Part shown: positions 7,627-16,235 of the stretch, in pieces
Layout: each line of letters begins with the position of its first letter
Position numbering within the stretch: the first letter of the stretch is position 1
Source: CAYYYP01 sp964475985
GTDB lineage: Bacteria; Bdellovibrionota; UBA1018; CAYHWW01
Reading direction: 5' to 3'
Length of the DNA: 64,000 nucleotides
NCBI GenBank assembly: GCA_964475985.1
Contig: CAYYYP010000013.1
Span: 1-64,000 of the forward strand
The notes under the pieces: generated by a model
Told to the model about the DNA's origin: nothing
The model's database searches: none
What the model saw: the letters and a program-made list of their open reading frames with translations, nothing else
Position numbers and translations under genes: made by a program

Positions 7627-9087
7627 ATGGGCATGGCGTCCCGCTATGCACTCCGGTGGTTCAAAAATCCGGCTTTTCTCATCTCAGTATGGATTCTGCT
7701 GGCGCTGGTGTTTGCGGAAAGTCGTTCGTACTGGTGCGATGAGTTCGTTCGCTACAACCAAACACTTTTATCGCTAAAAAATGCCGTCTGGTCGGTTTTG
7801 CATGAGCCGAGTCCATTTTCGCCCATGGAGGTGGTGGTTGACTGGGTTTTACGGCGCGCACTGGATAAAGTTTTACCCGACGAGATTTGGAGTCGTTTAC
7901 CAGGAATTTTTTTTGGTGCGGCTACCCTTTGGGTTAGCCTTCGACTGCTAAGAAAAATTCCATCCCTGAGGTTTCTTCCCTATTTGCTCTTCTTCTCGAC
8001 GGCACTGTTTTCCCTTTCCATTGAAATGCGACCCTACGGTAGTCTTATTTACTGTGGTGCCATTGCAACGTTTCTTTGGCTTGGCGTGCCCGTAACTAAC
8101 GTTGAAAAAATCATGGTGTGGGTCGGCCTGATCTTTGGACACATCTATGGAATTTGTTTTATTTCATTTGCCGCACTTCTACGTAAACATTTTGGCAAGG
8201 CGGCCTTTGGTTTTGCGTACGTGTCGGTCATTCTATCGGCCTATAAAATTGCTGGAAATGAACATGGGATCAATTGGGCGAGTCTACCGACAATTGGGCG
8301 GGAAAGTCTTGGGTTGCTCAGTAATCCGAGCAAGTCGGCGTTAGTTACAGTTCCCCTTGCGGGGATAGGAATTTTTTATGTTTTTAAGAAAGGACTAGTG
8401 ACTTTAAGGGCATTCGTTGAGGGTAGCCTACTTGCAGGTGCAATGATCATCGGGCCCATTTTTGCGACCTTGCATTCAGGCTACTTTTTTGTGCCCCGGC
8501 AGATTGCTGGCGGACTTTTTCTGTTTTTAGCTTTAGTCGCCTATGGACTGAACGAAGTGGTGTTCGAAGCTTATCGGCGTTTTCCTCAAATGGGAAAAAT
8601 TTTTGCCGTCGGGATCGTAGGGCTGACGCTTGGATTTGCTGGGCTTAGGCCATGGGTAAATCACTTTCTTTTGCAAAAGCCGCCTTTTATAAATCAGCCC
8701 ATGCATAGGTTTTCACGGATTGCAGGCGAGCTTCTAGGGGGTAAGGAAAATAATTTTCTTATGGTGGATGCAGCTAACGGACGCCTCATGGTGCATTATT
8801 TCTCGAAAAAATTAGGTAGGCCGGCCGACTCTTTTGAGTTGATAAATGCTTCTGGAACAGTGCTTGAACGAAGCTGCTGGAAAAGGGAACCGGAGGCAGG
8901 CGGATCGTTTTGTTATTCGGCCGTGAAAGATACGGATATCAGCGCTGGGGCAGAAGATGTTTTCCATAAGGGCACTAAACTTTATGAAATGATGACGAAT
9001 CAGCAACCAAGGATTGACGTTGTACTTTACTCTTTTGAGAAGTTTGTGCCACTTCCGGATGGGATTCGCGGGATGCGCACATGGTGA
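7627..9087 (+). CDS. Polytopic membrane protein, GT-C glycosyltransferase-like
   Basis: 486-residue protein with about nine to eleven hydrophobic segments and a soluble C-terminal domain of about 110 residues (from about 375). After the first membrane segment, the first periplasmic loop carries SYWCDEFVRY. The acidic pair in this position is the catalytic hallmark of GT-C enzymes that use polyprenyl-phosphate sugars (GT39/GT83-like). Either ATG 7627 or ATG 7633 may be the start. It overlaps the next membrane protein by 7 nt, so the two are probably co-translated. Donor and acceptor are unknown; protein or lipid glycosylation is inferred only from fold. Confidence 0.6.
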   Translation: MGMASRYALRWFKNPAFLISVWILLALVFAESRSYWCDEFVRYNQTLLSLKNAVWSVLHEPSPFSPMEVVVDWVLRRALDKVLPDEIWSRLPGIFFGAATLWVSLRLLRKIPSLRFLPYLLFFSTALFSLSIEMRPYGSLIYCGAIATFLWLGVPVTNVEKIMVWVGLIFGHIYGICFISFAALLRKHFGKAAFGFAYVSVILSAYKIAGNEHGINWASLPTIGRESLGLLSNPSKSALVTVPLAGIGIFYVFKKGLVTLRAFVEGSLLAGAMIIGPIFATLHSGYFFVPRQIAGGLFLFLALVAYGLNEVVFEAYRRFPQMGKIFAVGIVGLTLGFAGLRPWVNHFLLQKPPFINQPMHRFSRIAGELLGGKENNFLMVDAANGRLMVHYFSKKLGRPADSFELINASGTVLERSCWKREPEAGGSFCYSAVKDTDISAGAEDVFHKGTKLYEMMTNQQPRIDVVLYSFEKFVPLPDGIRGMRTW

Positions 9088-10244
9088 CGGAATTCGGGAA
9101 AAGATTTTTTTCCCAACCGAGGTATCGAAGGCTTTGGCTTGGTGCTTTCCTTTTTGTGGTCTGTGTCAGTTTTTTAAGACTGATCCTTGATATTCAAATT
9201 CGGGGCGATGCATTTCAGCGGGACTTTTTAGTTTATTTCAGTTCTGGTCAGATTTTTGCCCAGGGAGGAAACCCGTACGAGAGTCAGCGATTTGTATACC
9301 CTCCTCTAATATTACCGCTGTTTCAGATGTTAAGTTTATTCACGCTCGAACATGCGAAGTCTTTTTTTCTATGGTCAAAAACCTTTGCCCTCATGGCGCT
9401 GCTTGTGGTGTGGATGCGCTATTTTATTCCGGGGAAAAATCGTCTTCCCTTTATCGCATTTTCTTTGCTGGCGTTTTACGGAACGATTCATTTGGATTTT
9501 CGCGCAGGTAATATCAGCGTTTTTGAACAGCTGATTCTTTGGCTGGGATTTGCTGCACTTTTACGGGGGAAAAAAATACTATTTTGTATAGCCGTTATCG
9601 CGGTTTCCGCATTTAAGCTTACGCCCATATTTTTCTTACTTCTGCTACTCGTCGGTAAAGGCGAAAAGGGAAATACTGATCTTAAGTATTTTATGGGAGC
9701 TGGCTTTCTGTTTGTTTCATTTCTTGGCCTGTCTTATTTGTGTACGCCAGAATTGTTTCTGAGCTTTCTTCACGCCTCAACCTCCCGAATGGACGAGGGT
9801 GGGGTTACGAGCCCATCAAGTTTAGCTTTTTTTCGGGATGTTTTAAAGCTTTTGGCAGTCCCAAGTTCTTTTGCGACGCCTACCTTCCTTCTTTTCTCAT
9901 GCCTCATTCTTCTGGGAAGTATTGGTATGGTGCGTAAACTTTCGTCACTGAAAGATTCTATTCTCATTTCTACTATTACCTACGCGCTGATCATGCCGAG
10001 GTTTAAGGATTACTCCTATGTGCTGGTTTTGCCCGCAGCCTATTCGGCGCTGGAATCCACAAGAAATCTTTCGGCATATCCTTTTGTTTTTCTGCTGTTT
10101 TGCCTTTTTTCAACCCAAGTTCCAATCTTGCCTTGGTTTAACTATGTTTTTGTTTTGTTCTGGGAGTATTACCCATGGTTTTTATTGTTTGGTGCGTGGC
10201 TACTCTGGGTACGCAAGTCAACTCAGTCGACGCGTACCGAATAA
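9081..10244 (+). CDS. Membrane mannosyltransferase-like protein (GT87 / DUF2029)
   Basis: 387-residue protein with about ten membrane-spanning segments. The N-terminal region has RDFLVYFSSGQ and GGNPYESQRFVYPPLI (about 43-76), the arrangement typical of GT87 polyprenyl-phosphate-mannose-dependent transferases, where the first-loop aspartate is catalytic. It overlaps the upstream GT-C-like gene by 7 nt. The pair may modify a cell-envelope glycan or protein. No signal for a specific substrate is visible. Confidence 0.7.
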   Translation: MVTEFGKRFFSQPRYRRLWLGAFLFVVCVSFLRLILDIQIRGDAFQRDFLVYFSSGQIFAQGGNPYESQRFVYPPLILPLFQMLSLFTLEHAKSFFLWSKTFALMALLVVWMRYFIPGKNRLPFIAFSLLAFYGTIHLDFRAGNISVFEQLILWLGFAALLRGKKILFCIAVIAVSAFKLTPIFFLLLLLVGKGEKGNTDLKYFMGAGFLFVSFLGLSYLCTPELFLSFLHASTSRMDEGGVTSPSSLAFFRDVLKLLAVPSSFATPTFLLFSCLILLGSIGMVRKLSSLKDSILISTITYALIMPRFKDYSYVLVLPAAYSALESTRNLSAYPFVFLLFCLFSTQVPILPWFNYVFVLFWEYYPWFLLFGAWLLWVRKSTQSTRTE

Positions 10245-10334
10245 AATTTTGTCATTGGCCTACACCTGAGCTTTCAAGCTGTTTTCAATCGATGGCTTTC
10301 GTGGTCTTCTAATAACTTAAAGGGGAAGTTTATC

Positions 10335-11654
10335 ATGCGAACCAATTCTAGCTTAAGTGGTCCCGACGTCTGGCTCGTGGAGGGAATTCGAACTCCGTTC
10401 GCAAAGGCCGGCATGGAGCTAAAGGACATAAAGGCCGTGACCTTAGGGGTGGTGGCTTTTCGTGAACTTTTGGAACGCACGGCATTGAACCCAAAAGAAA
10501 TAGATGAAGTTGTTTTTGGGAACACGGGTTCACCAGAGGATGCCGTGAATATTTCGCGCATCATCGCACTTGAATCAGGGGTACCTAAGGAGGTGCCCGC
10601 ATATACCGTTCACCGCAATTGCGCTTCGGCCATGGAAGCGGTGGCGCAAGCATATATCAAAATCAAAGCCGGAGAGGCAGACGTCGTGGTGGCGGGTGGT
10701 TCGGAAAGCATGTCGAATATGCCGCTGATTTATAATAAGTCCATGACCAATCTTTTCGCGGACCTCATGCGCGCTAAGAGCGGAACGCAAAAACTTGCGG
10801 CACTCTTAAAATTTAGGCCAGGTCACTTAAAACCTATCATTGCGATCCAGGAAGGCCTGACGGACGCAGTTTGTGGTTTAAACATGGGCCAAACCGCAGA
10901 GATCTTAGCTAAGGAGTTTGAGGTTTCTCGGGAAGAGCAGGATCGTTTCGCATTACTCAGCCACGAAAAGGCCGTTACGGCAACTGAGAGCGGACGTTTG
11001 CAGAAAGAGATGGTGCCCATCTCGCTCGCTCCTGAATACAAACGTTTTCTGAATCAGGATGTTGGGCCTCGTAAGGGCCAAAGCATGGAGGCCCTCGGAA
11101 AACTGAAACCCTATTTTGACCGCGTGAACGGTACCATCACGGTTGGAAACGCCTGTCCCCTCACGGATGGGGCATGTGCCCTCCTATTGATGTCAGCCGA
11201 GAAGGCAAAAAGTCTTGGCTACACTAAGCCTCTCGCTCGAATCCGAGCGGCAACCTTTGCGGCACTGGAACCTGAACGTATGGGATTAGGTCCAGCTTAT
11301 TCGACTCCCAAAGCATTGGAGCAGGTTGGGATTTCCTTAAAAGATGTCGGGCTCATTGAAATCAATGAGGCGTTTGCGGCGCAAGTGATCTCGGTGACCA
11401 AGGCCTTAGCTTCTAAAAAGTTCGCCCAGGAAAAATTGGGACGTTCGGAAGCGGTGGGAGAAATTTCTCCAGACATTCTAAATGTAAATGGCGGAGCCAT
11501 TGCGCTTGGCCATCCGGTTGGCGCTACGGGAGCTCGTTTAGTTCTGACCCTTGCGAAGGAAATGCAGATCAGAAAGCAAGTTCAGTACGGTGTAGCGACT
11601 CTTTGCATTGGCGGCGGTCAAGGTGGCACGGTCATCCTTGAACAAGTGAATTAG
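10335..11654 (+). CDS. fadI: Acetyl-CoA C-acyltransferase (3-ketoacyl-CoA thiolase)
   Basis: 439-residue thiolase that cleaves 3-ketoacyl-CoA with CoA in fatty-acid beta-oxidation. The acyl-accepting cysteine is in NCASAMEA (about residue 94), the histidine in GHPVGATGAR (about 391) and the second cysteine in CIGGGQGG (about 423), all intact. Length and sequence favour the FadI (trifunctional-protein beta-like) branch over FadA. AGGGGAAG precedes the ATG. It lies 18 nt upstream of the partner fadJ-type gene, as usual for the alpha2-beta2 complex. The 90-base gap before it marks a probable transcription-unit start, but no convincing promoter was identified. Confidence 0.93.
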   Translation: MRTNSSLSGPDVWLVEGIRTPFAKAGMELKDIKAVTLGVVAFRELLERTALNPKEIDEVVFGNTGSPEDAVNISRIIALESGVPKEVPAYTVHRNCASAMEAVAQAYIKIKAGEADVVVAGGSESMSNMPLIYNKSMTNLFADLMRAKSGTQKLAALLKFRPGHLKPIIAIQEGLTDAVCGLNMGQTAEILAKEFEVSREEQDRFALLSHEKAVTATESGRLQKEMVPISLAPEYKRFLNQDVGPRKGQSMEALGKLKPYFDRVNGTITVGNACPLTDGACALLLMSAEKAKSLGYTKPLARIRAATFAALEPERMGLGPAYSTPKALEQVGISLKDVGLIEINEAFAAQVISVTKALASKKFAQEKLGRSEAVGEISPDILNVNGGAIALGHPVGATGARLVLTLAKEMQIRKQVQYGVATLCIGGGQGGTVILEQVN

Positions 11655-11672
11655 AAAGCGAGAAATTTTTTT

Positions 11673-13922
11673 ATGGCGTTTGCGCAAACTCAAGAACCAG
11701 CTCTTTCTGGCGTACTCTCATCATCCGAAAATGAAAAAAACCTGACCCGGAATATTGGAAAATATAAATCGATAAAGTTTACTAGTCATGCCGACGTAGC
11801 TCCCGGGCTTTATTCCGTGCACTTTGATCTGCAAGGAGAGAAGGTCAATAAATTTTCCATGGACTTCATGACGGAGCTTGGGGCGTTTTTGGAGGAAGTG
11901 CGTGCGCTCAAAGATGTTCGGGCCCTCGTGTTTTTTTCGGCGAAGGAAAATATTTATATCGCCGGTGCCGATATCGATCTTATTAAGACGATCAAGACGG
12001 CCGATGAAGGCGCGCTTCTGGCAAAACGCGCCCAGGAAGTGATTCAGAAAGTTGAGCAGCTGCCCTTTGTTACGGTGGCGGCAGTAAATGGCGCATGTTT
12101 AGGCGGTGGGCTCGAATTTGCGTTATGTTGCAAAAAAATTATTGCTTCGGATGCACCATCCACAAAACTTGGCCTACCCGAAGTGAATTTAGGGGTGCTT
12201 CCGGGGATGGGCGGTACCGTGAGATTGCCCAAACGGGTAGGTTTGCAGACGGCACTTGATCTTATCCTGACCGGGAAATCTTTAAATTCTGAGAAGGCCG
12301 TAAAGCTTGGTTTAGCGGACGCAAGTTTGCCGCACCAAAACTTTGAAGAAAGGGTGCTCTCTTTGATGCCCCAAATTCTTGAGGGCAAAGGCCCGAAGGC
12401 TCGCCGAAAGACCACGGTCGCTTCTCGCATTCTTGAGGAAACGCCCATGGGCCGGGCTGTACTTTTTAATCAGGCGCGTAAAATGACGTTAGCGAAAACC
12501 AAGGGCCATTATCCGGCGGCGACGACTATCTTAGAGGTGCTGTCGCAATCCGTAGGGCTTGATCCTCGCGAAGCTCTGGAAAGAGAAAGTCGTGCCTTCG
12601 GGAGATTGTCGGCCACGGGCGTGAGTAAATATTTAATTGATCTCTTTTTTGCCATGGAAGCAGTTAAGAAAAAAGAAATCAAAGGGACCACGGGCGCTGC
12701 ACGGGAAATTCAGCGAGTGGGACTTTTAGGCGCTGGCGTAATGGGAGGCGGCATCGCTCAGCTCTTAGCTCATAAGGATTACCCCGTTCGTATGAAAGAC
12801 GTGGGCTTTGATGGTCTAGGTATCGGCATGGCTTCTGCTCGCAAACTTTTTAACGGCTTAGTAAAACGAAAACGTTTAAAGCCAGGGGAAGCGGAAATGA
12901 AGTTCCTAAAGATCAGTCCTACGGTTGACTATTCAGGGTTTGACCACGTGGATCTGGTCATCGAGGCCGTCGTTGAGAATATGGAGGTTAAAAAAGCGGT
13001 ACTTCGGGAAACGGAAGAGGTTTTGCCAAAATCCGCGGTTTTTGCCACCAACACGTCTTCGTTATCGGTAACTCAGTTGGCTCAGGGCTCAAGCCGGCCG
13101 GAAAACGTTGTGGGGATGCATTTTTTCAATCCGGTGCATAAGATGCCGCTGATTGAAGTGATTCGTGGGGATAAAACTGCACCCGATGCCATTGCCCAAG
13201 TTTATGGCCTCTCCCGTAAGCTCGGTAAAACTCCCATTGTAGTAAAGGATGGTCCTGGCTTTCTGGTAAACCGATTGCTCATGCCTTACCTTAATGAAGC
13301 TAGCTTTTTAATCCAAGAGGGTGCTCCCGTAGAGACGCTGGATGCCGCAGTTTTGGCTTTCGGTATGCCCATGGGACCGGCCACGCTGATTGACGAGGTG
13401 GGCATCGATGTGGCGGTGAAAGTCTCCAAGATATTGCACCATGCTTTCGGTGAACGGCTCAAGCCTTGTGAGCTTAATGAAAAATTATATGCCTCAAAAC
13501 TCTTGGGTAAAAAAGGCAGCAAAGGATTTTATCTCTACGATCCTGCGGGTAAACAAAAAGGGTTGAATCCAGAAATTTACCGCGTCCTTGGTTTGAAGAG
13601 TAAAGCGCCGACGGACCTTGAGAAGGGCCTATGGATCGATCGAATGATGTTACCCATGGTGAACGAAGCGGCCAGATGTTTGAATGAGGGTATCGTGGAG
13701 ACGGCTCAGGACGTAGACCTTGGCATGATTCTGGGGACGGGTTTTCCTCCATTCCGCGGGGGGCTTTTGCATTATGCCGACGAAATGGGACTTGAAAAAG
13801 TGGTGACTAAACTTGAGGGCTTACGGTTGCAATTAGGATTGCGGTTTGAACCTTGCGACACTTTGCGAGATATGGCGCGAAACAAAACCACTTTTTACGA
13901 GAAGTTCCCACACCGGGCATAG
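11673..13922 (+). CDS. fadJ: Bifunctional enoyl-CoA hydratase / 3-hydroxyacyl-CoA dehydrogenase
   Basis: 749-residue FadJ/FadB-type subunit carrying out the two middle steps of beta-oxidation. Residues about 50-240 form the crotonase domain, with IAGADIDLI and GACLGGGLEFALCC supplying the oxyanion hole. The NAD-binding Rossmann motif GLLGAGVMGGGIAQL (about 349-363) opens the dehydrogenase, with HFFNPVHKMPLIE (about 482) containing the catalytic histidine. A duplicated C-terminal dehydrogenase domain continues to about 745. It follows the thiolase by 18 nt. An N-terminal extension of about 30 residues before the hydratase domain is somewhat unusual. Confidence 0.95.
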   Translation: MAFAQTQEPALSGVLSSSENEKNLTRNIGKYKSIKFTSHADVAPGLYSVHFDLQGEKVNKFSMDFMTELGAFLEEVRALKDVRALVFFSAKENIYIAGADIDLIKTIKTADEGALLAKRAQEVIQKVEQLPFVTVAAVNGACLGGGLEFALCCKKIIASDAPSTKLGLPEVNLGVLPGMGGTVRLPKRVGLQTALDLILTGKSLNSEKAVKLGLADASLPHQNFEERVLSLMPQILEGKGPKARRKTTVASRILEETPMGRAVLFNQARKMTLAKTKGHYPAATTILEVLSQSVGLDPREALERESRAFGRLSATGVSKYLIDLFFAMEAVKKKEIKGTTGAAREIQRVGLLGAGVMGGGIAQLLAHKDYPVRMKDVGFDGLGIGMASARKLFNGLVKRKRLKPGEAEMKFLKISPTVDYSGFDHVDLVIEAVVENMEVKKAVLRETEEVLPKSAVFATNTSSLSVTQLAQGSSRPENVVGMHFFNPVHKMPLIEVIRGDKTAPDAIAQVYGLSRKLGKTPIVVKDGPGFLVNRLLMPYLNEASFLIQEGAPVETLDAAVLAFGMPMGPATLIDEVGIDVAVKVSKILHHAFGERLKPCELNEKLYASKLLGKKGSKGFYLYDPAGKQKGLNPEIYRVLGLKSKAPTDLEKGLWIDRMMLPMVNEAARCLNEGIVETAQDVDLGMILGTGFPPFRGGLLHYADEMGLEKVVTKLEGLRLQLGLRFEPCDTLRDMARNKTTFYEKFPHRA

Positions 13923-13935
13923 GGGATACCTTTCA

Positions 13936-15222
13936 TTGATTCTTTTCTCTGACTTTTTCAGCCGACGTGTAGGCCTAAGATTTCTTTTTGGAAAAAAAGA
14001 AACGGCAGTTTTTAACTTCACGACTTTTTTATGCTTGGCGGGCGTAGTCATAGGTGTGTTTGCGATGGTGGTTGTACTTTGTGTGATGTCAGGGTTTGAA
14101 TCCGCATTGAAAAAACGGCTTTTTGATTCCCAGGTCCATGTCCTAGTCCTGCCGCAGGAAGCAGGCTTTCTAGACTCTGCGACCCTACGTTCAGATTTGC
14201 AAAAGTGGGCGGTGTTTCCTGGCGTCAAATCAGTGGAACCTGTTTTACAGACTGAGGTGGTAGTAAAGGAAGTACAGAGGAAGCTCAAGACGAACGCACC
14301 CTCCTTTTCCGCACAACGTATTTCTGGCGCGCTCTTAAAGGGAGTTTCTCCCGCCCATTGGGCGCGGCTTTCAAGGAATTTGAATGCCGACGAAAAGTTT
14401 TCTGAAGGACGAGAAATGGGGGGTAATCTCCTCTTGATCGGGCAGGAACTTTCCTTTGAACTGGGGGTCGCTGCTGGAGACCAAGTAATATTGGTCTCGC
14501 CGTTAGAAAGTGAAGCCTCCGATACACCTTTGGGTGCGGTGCCTCAGGTGAAAACATTTTTCATCGAGGGCGTGTATAACGCGGATGGTGCGGAACAAGA
14601 GTCTCAAGAAATATTTGCGCCGGTGAATGCAGTGGAATCATTTTTACGGAAAAAAGAAATTTTTTCGCAGGTGGAACTCCGGGTAGAGCAGCCTGACGAC
14701 GCGGTCCGGGTAGCCGACGTGCTTAAAAAAGACTTAGCTTCTACTTACCGAGTAAAAAGTTGGAGTGAACTCAATTCTCATCTGTTTTGGTCATTGAAGT
14801 TAGAACGGATGGCCATGATTTGTGTGCTCGTGTTTCTCATTCTCGTAGCTTCCTTCAGCATTGTAACCACTCTAAGTATTTCCATTGCGGAAAAGGGCCG
14901 ATCCCTCGGCATTATGCGGGCCCTTGGTGCCACGCAAAAACAAATTCGAAATATTGTGCTCTGGCAAGGGATGGGGATTGGCCTCGTGGGAATCTTAGGC
15001 GGCGGAGGTTTAGGGTTAGTGACCTGCCTAGTTTTACAAAAAACAAATTTCATTGAAATGCCCGACGTTTATTACGACAAAACCCTTCCGGTAGAAATCA
15101 GGCCTTCCGTATTTCTTTTGGTGATCGTCGCAGTTTTTTTTGTAGTCCTGTTTTCTTCAATGCTTCCGTTACGGCAAATCAAAAAAGTTTCCGCCATGGC
15201 GACGATTAGGGCACAGCGTTAG
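13936..15222 (+). CDS. Lipoprotein-releasing-type ABC transporter permease (LolC/LolE family)
   Basis: 428-residue FtsX-fold permease. A membrane segment near the N-terminus (about 27-50, with GVVIGVFAMVVVLCVMSGFE) is followed by a periplasmic domain of about 210 residues. Three more membrane segments lie in the last 150 residues, the first followed by EKGRSLGIMRALGATQ, the FtsX/LolC signature coupling helix. The TTG at 13936 is preferred: AGGGG lies about 10 nt upstream, and starting at ATG 13846 would overlap fadJ by 77 nt. In known systems LolCDE extracts outer-membrane lipoproteins. No LolD ATPase gene is in the window, so the ATPase partner must lie elsewhere. Confidence 0.82.
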   Translation: MILFSDFFSRRVGLRFLFGKKETAVFNFTTFLCLAGVVIGVFAMVVVLCVMSGFESALKKRLFDSQVHVLVLPQEAGFLDSATLRSDLQKWAVFPGVKSVEPVLQTEVVVKEVQRKLKTNAPSFSAQRISGALLKGVSPAHWARLSRNLNADEKFSEGREMGGNLLLIGQELSFELGVAAGDQVILVSPLESEASDTPLGAVPQVKTFFIEGVYNADGAEQESQEIFAPVNAVESFLRKKEIFSQVELRVEQPDDAVRVADVLKKDLASTYRVKSWSELNSHLFWSLKLERMAMICVLVFLILVASFSIVTTLSISIAEKGRSLGIMRALGATQKQIRNIVLWQGMGIGLVGILGGGGLGLVTCLVLQKTNFIEMPDVYYDKTLPVEIRPSVFLLVIVAVFFVVLFSSMLPLRQIKKVSAMATIRAQR

Positions 15223-15419
15223 TATCTGGTGGGATTCTTTAGGATAGTTAAAAAAATAGTTACGAATAACGCCCATGATTTTTGCCGGCGGCTTGTCAGA
15301 TTAGGAAAGCTGTTGCTTTCTATGTCAGAGGCAAAATTTTGGTAGCGCTACAAATAACAAAAACTGACCAGGGGGGCGTTTCGCTGATCGTTCTGGCTAG
15401 CTCGATTAGATGGAAAAGG

Positions 15420-16223
15420 TTGATTCGCTTTAGGCGAAATCGGGTAAAAACTTTTTTTTGTTTAGGCACAATTTTCATGAACTTTGCGTTTAGCCCATTG
15501 GGGTTGGGCCAGGAACACGCCGATGCCTCAAATACCTGTCGAGTAGAGGTGCCAGAGAGTGACGTGGACTCTGAACAGGCAGGCCTTAGCGACGAGAATT
15601 CGTCGGGTAGAAATTTTACAGTACCTCAGGTTTCGCTCCCCCCCCAAAGCGTACCTAACCCACCGCCACCTTCGCCGCCATTGCGGGGGCCAGTCCGGCC
15701 GGCGGAATGGACCGCAAGCGTTGAAGAAAATTTTCGTGGGCTAATTCGGAATGCTTTAGCATTTGAAGTGAACGGAAGCCGCCAAGGCATGGTCATAAAT
15801 GCTAGGCTTCAGGGACAAGGCGTGATTTTGCGATTCACGCCTCGGCACCGAGTTCGTTATGGCAGCCCCTATGCCATTTCCGTAGGTTCCGGATTTGGCA
15901 TGCGACTCGCCATGGCGCGGGGCAGATTCCTTATTGAAGACATTTGGGGGATTTCATTATTGGTGAAATTTCCGGGGATTCCCGATGAAATTCGAGTGCA
16001 AAATATTTCCGTCGATTTTGTAAACGAAATGGCTAGGGTCCGGGGCGTTGCACTCTGGGGTAGGGTACACATTGAGGTGAGAGCAGATTTGCGCCGTCGT
16101 GAACTTCGAGGGGTAGATTGGCATTTTGGCGGAGGCTCACCCGCCCAGACTTTGGCGACGACGTTTATGTTGTTATCCTCCATGCAGTTTTCTTTGGTGC
16201 GCAACGCAAATGCGTTAAGGTAA
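15420..16223 (+). CDS. Exported protein of unknown function
   Basis: About 267 residues from the TTG at 15420; the frame is open from a TTG at 15282, so the start is uncertain. The 15420 start gives an N-terminus with four arginines, a hydrophobic core and a plausible cleavage site after GLGQ, while the ATG at 15477 would destroy that signal peptide. A proline-rich linker (SLPPQSVPNPPPPSPPLRGP) leads to a C-terminal domain of about 170 residues with alternating beta-like pattern and many Arg/Gly residues. No known family is recognised. It precedes the NUDIX-PAP2 gene by 12 nt and is probably co-transcribed with it. Confidence 0.6.
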   Translation: MIRFRRNRVKTFFCLGTIFMNFAFSPLGLGQEHADASNTCRVEVPESDVDSEQAGLSDENSSGRNFTVPQVSLPPQSVPNPPPPSPPLRGPVRPAEWTASVEENFRGLIRNALAFEVNGSRQGMVINARLQGQGVILRFTPRHRVRYGSPYAISVGSGFGMRLAMARGRFLIEDIWGISLLVKFPGIPDEIRVQNISVDFVNEMARVRGVALWGRVHIEVRADLRRRELRGVDWHFGGGSPAQTLATTFMLLSSMQFSLVRNANALR

Positions 16224-16235
16224 GCTGCAAGCCCA

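Noticed and set aside
12044..12448. 134-codon minus-strand frame inside fadJ
   Set aside because: Antisense to the crotonase domain, low-complexity Ser/Pro composition.
13833..14288. 151-codon minus-strand frame over the fadJ/permease junction
   Set aside because: Overlaps two well-supported plus-strand genes, has no recognisable family and lacks a ribosome site.
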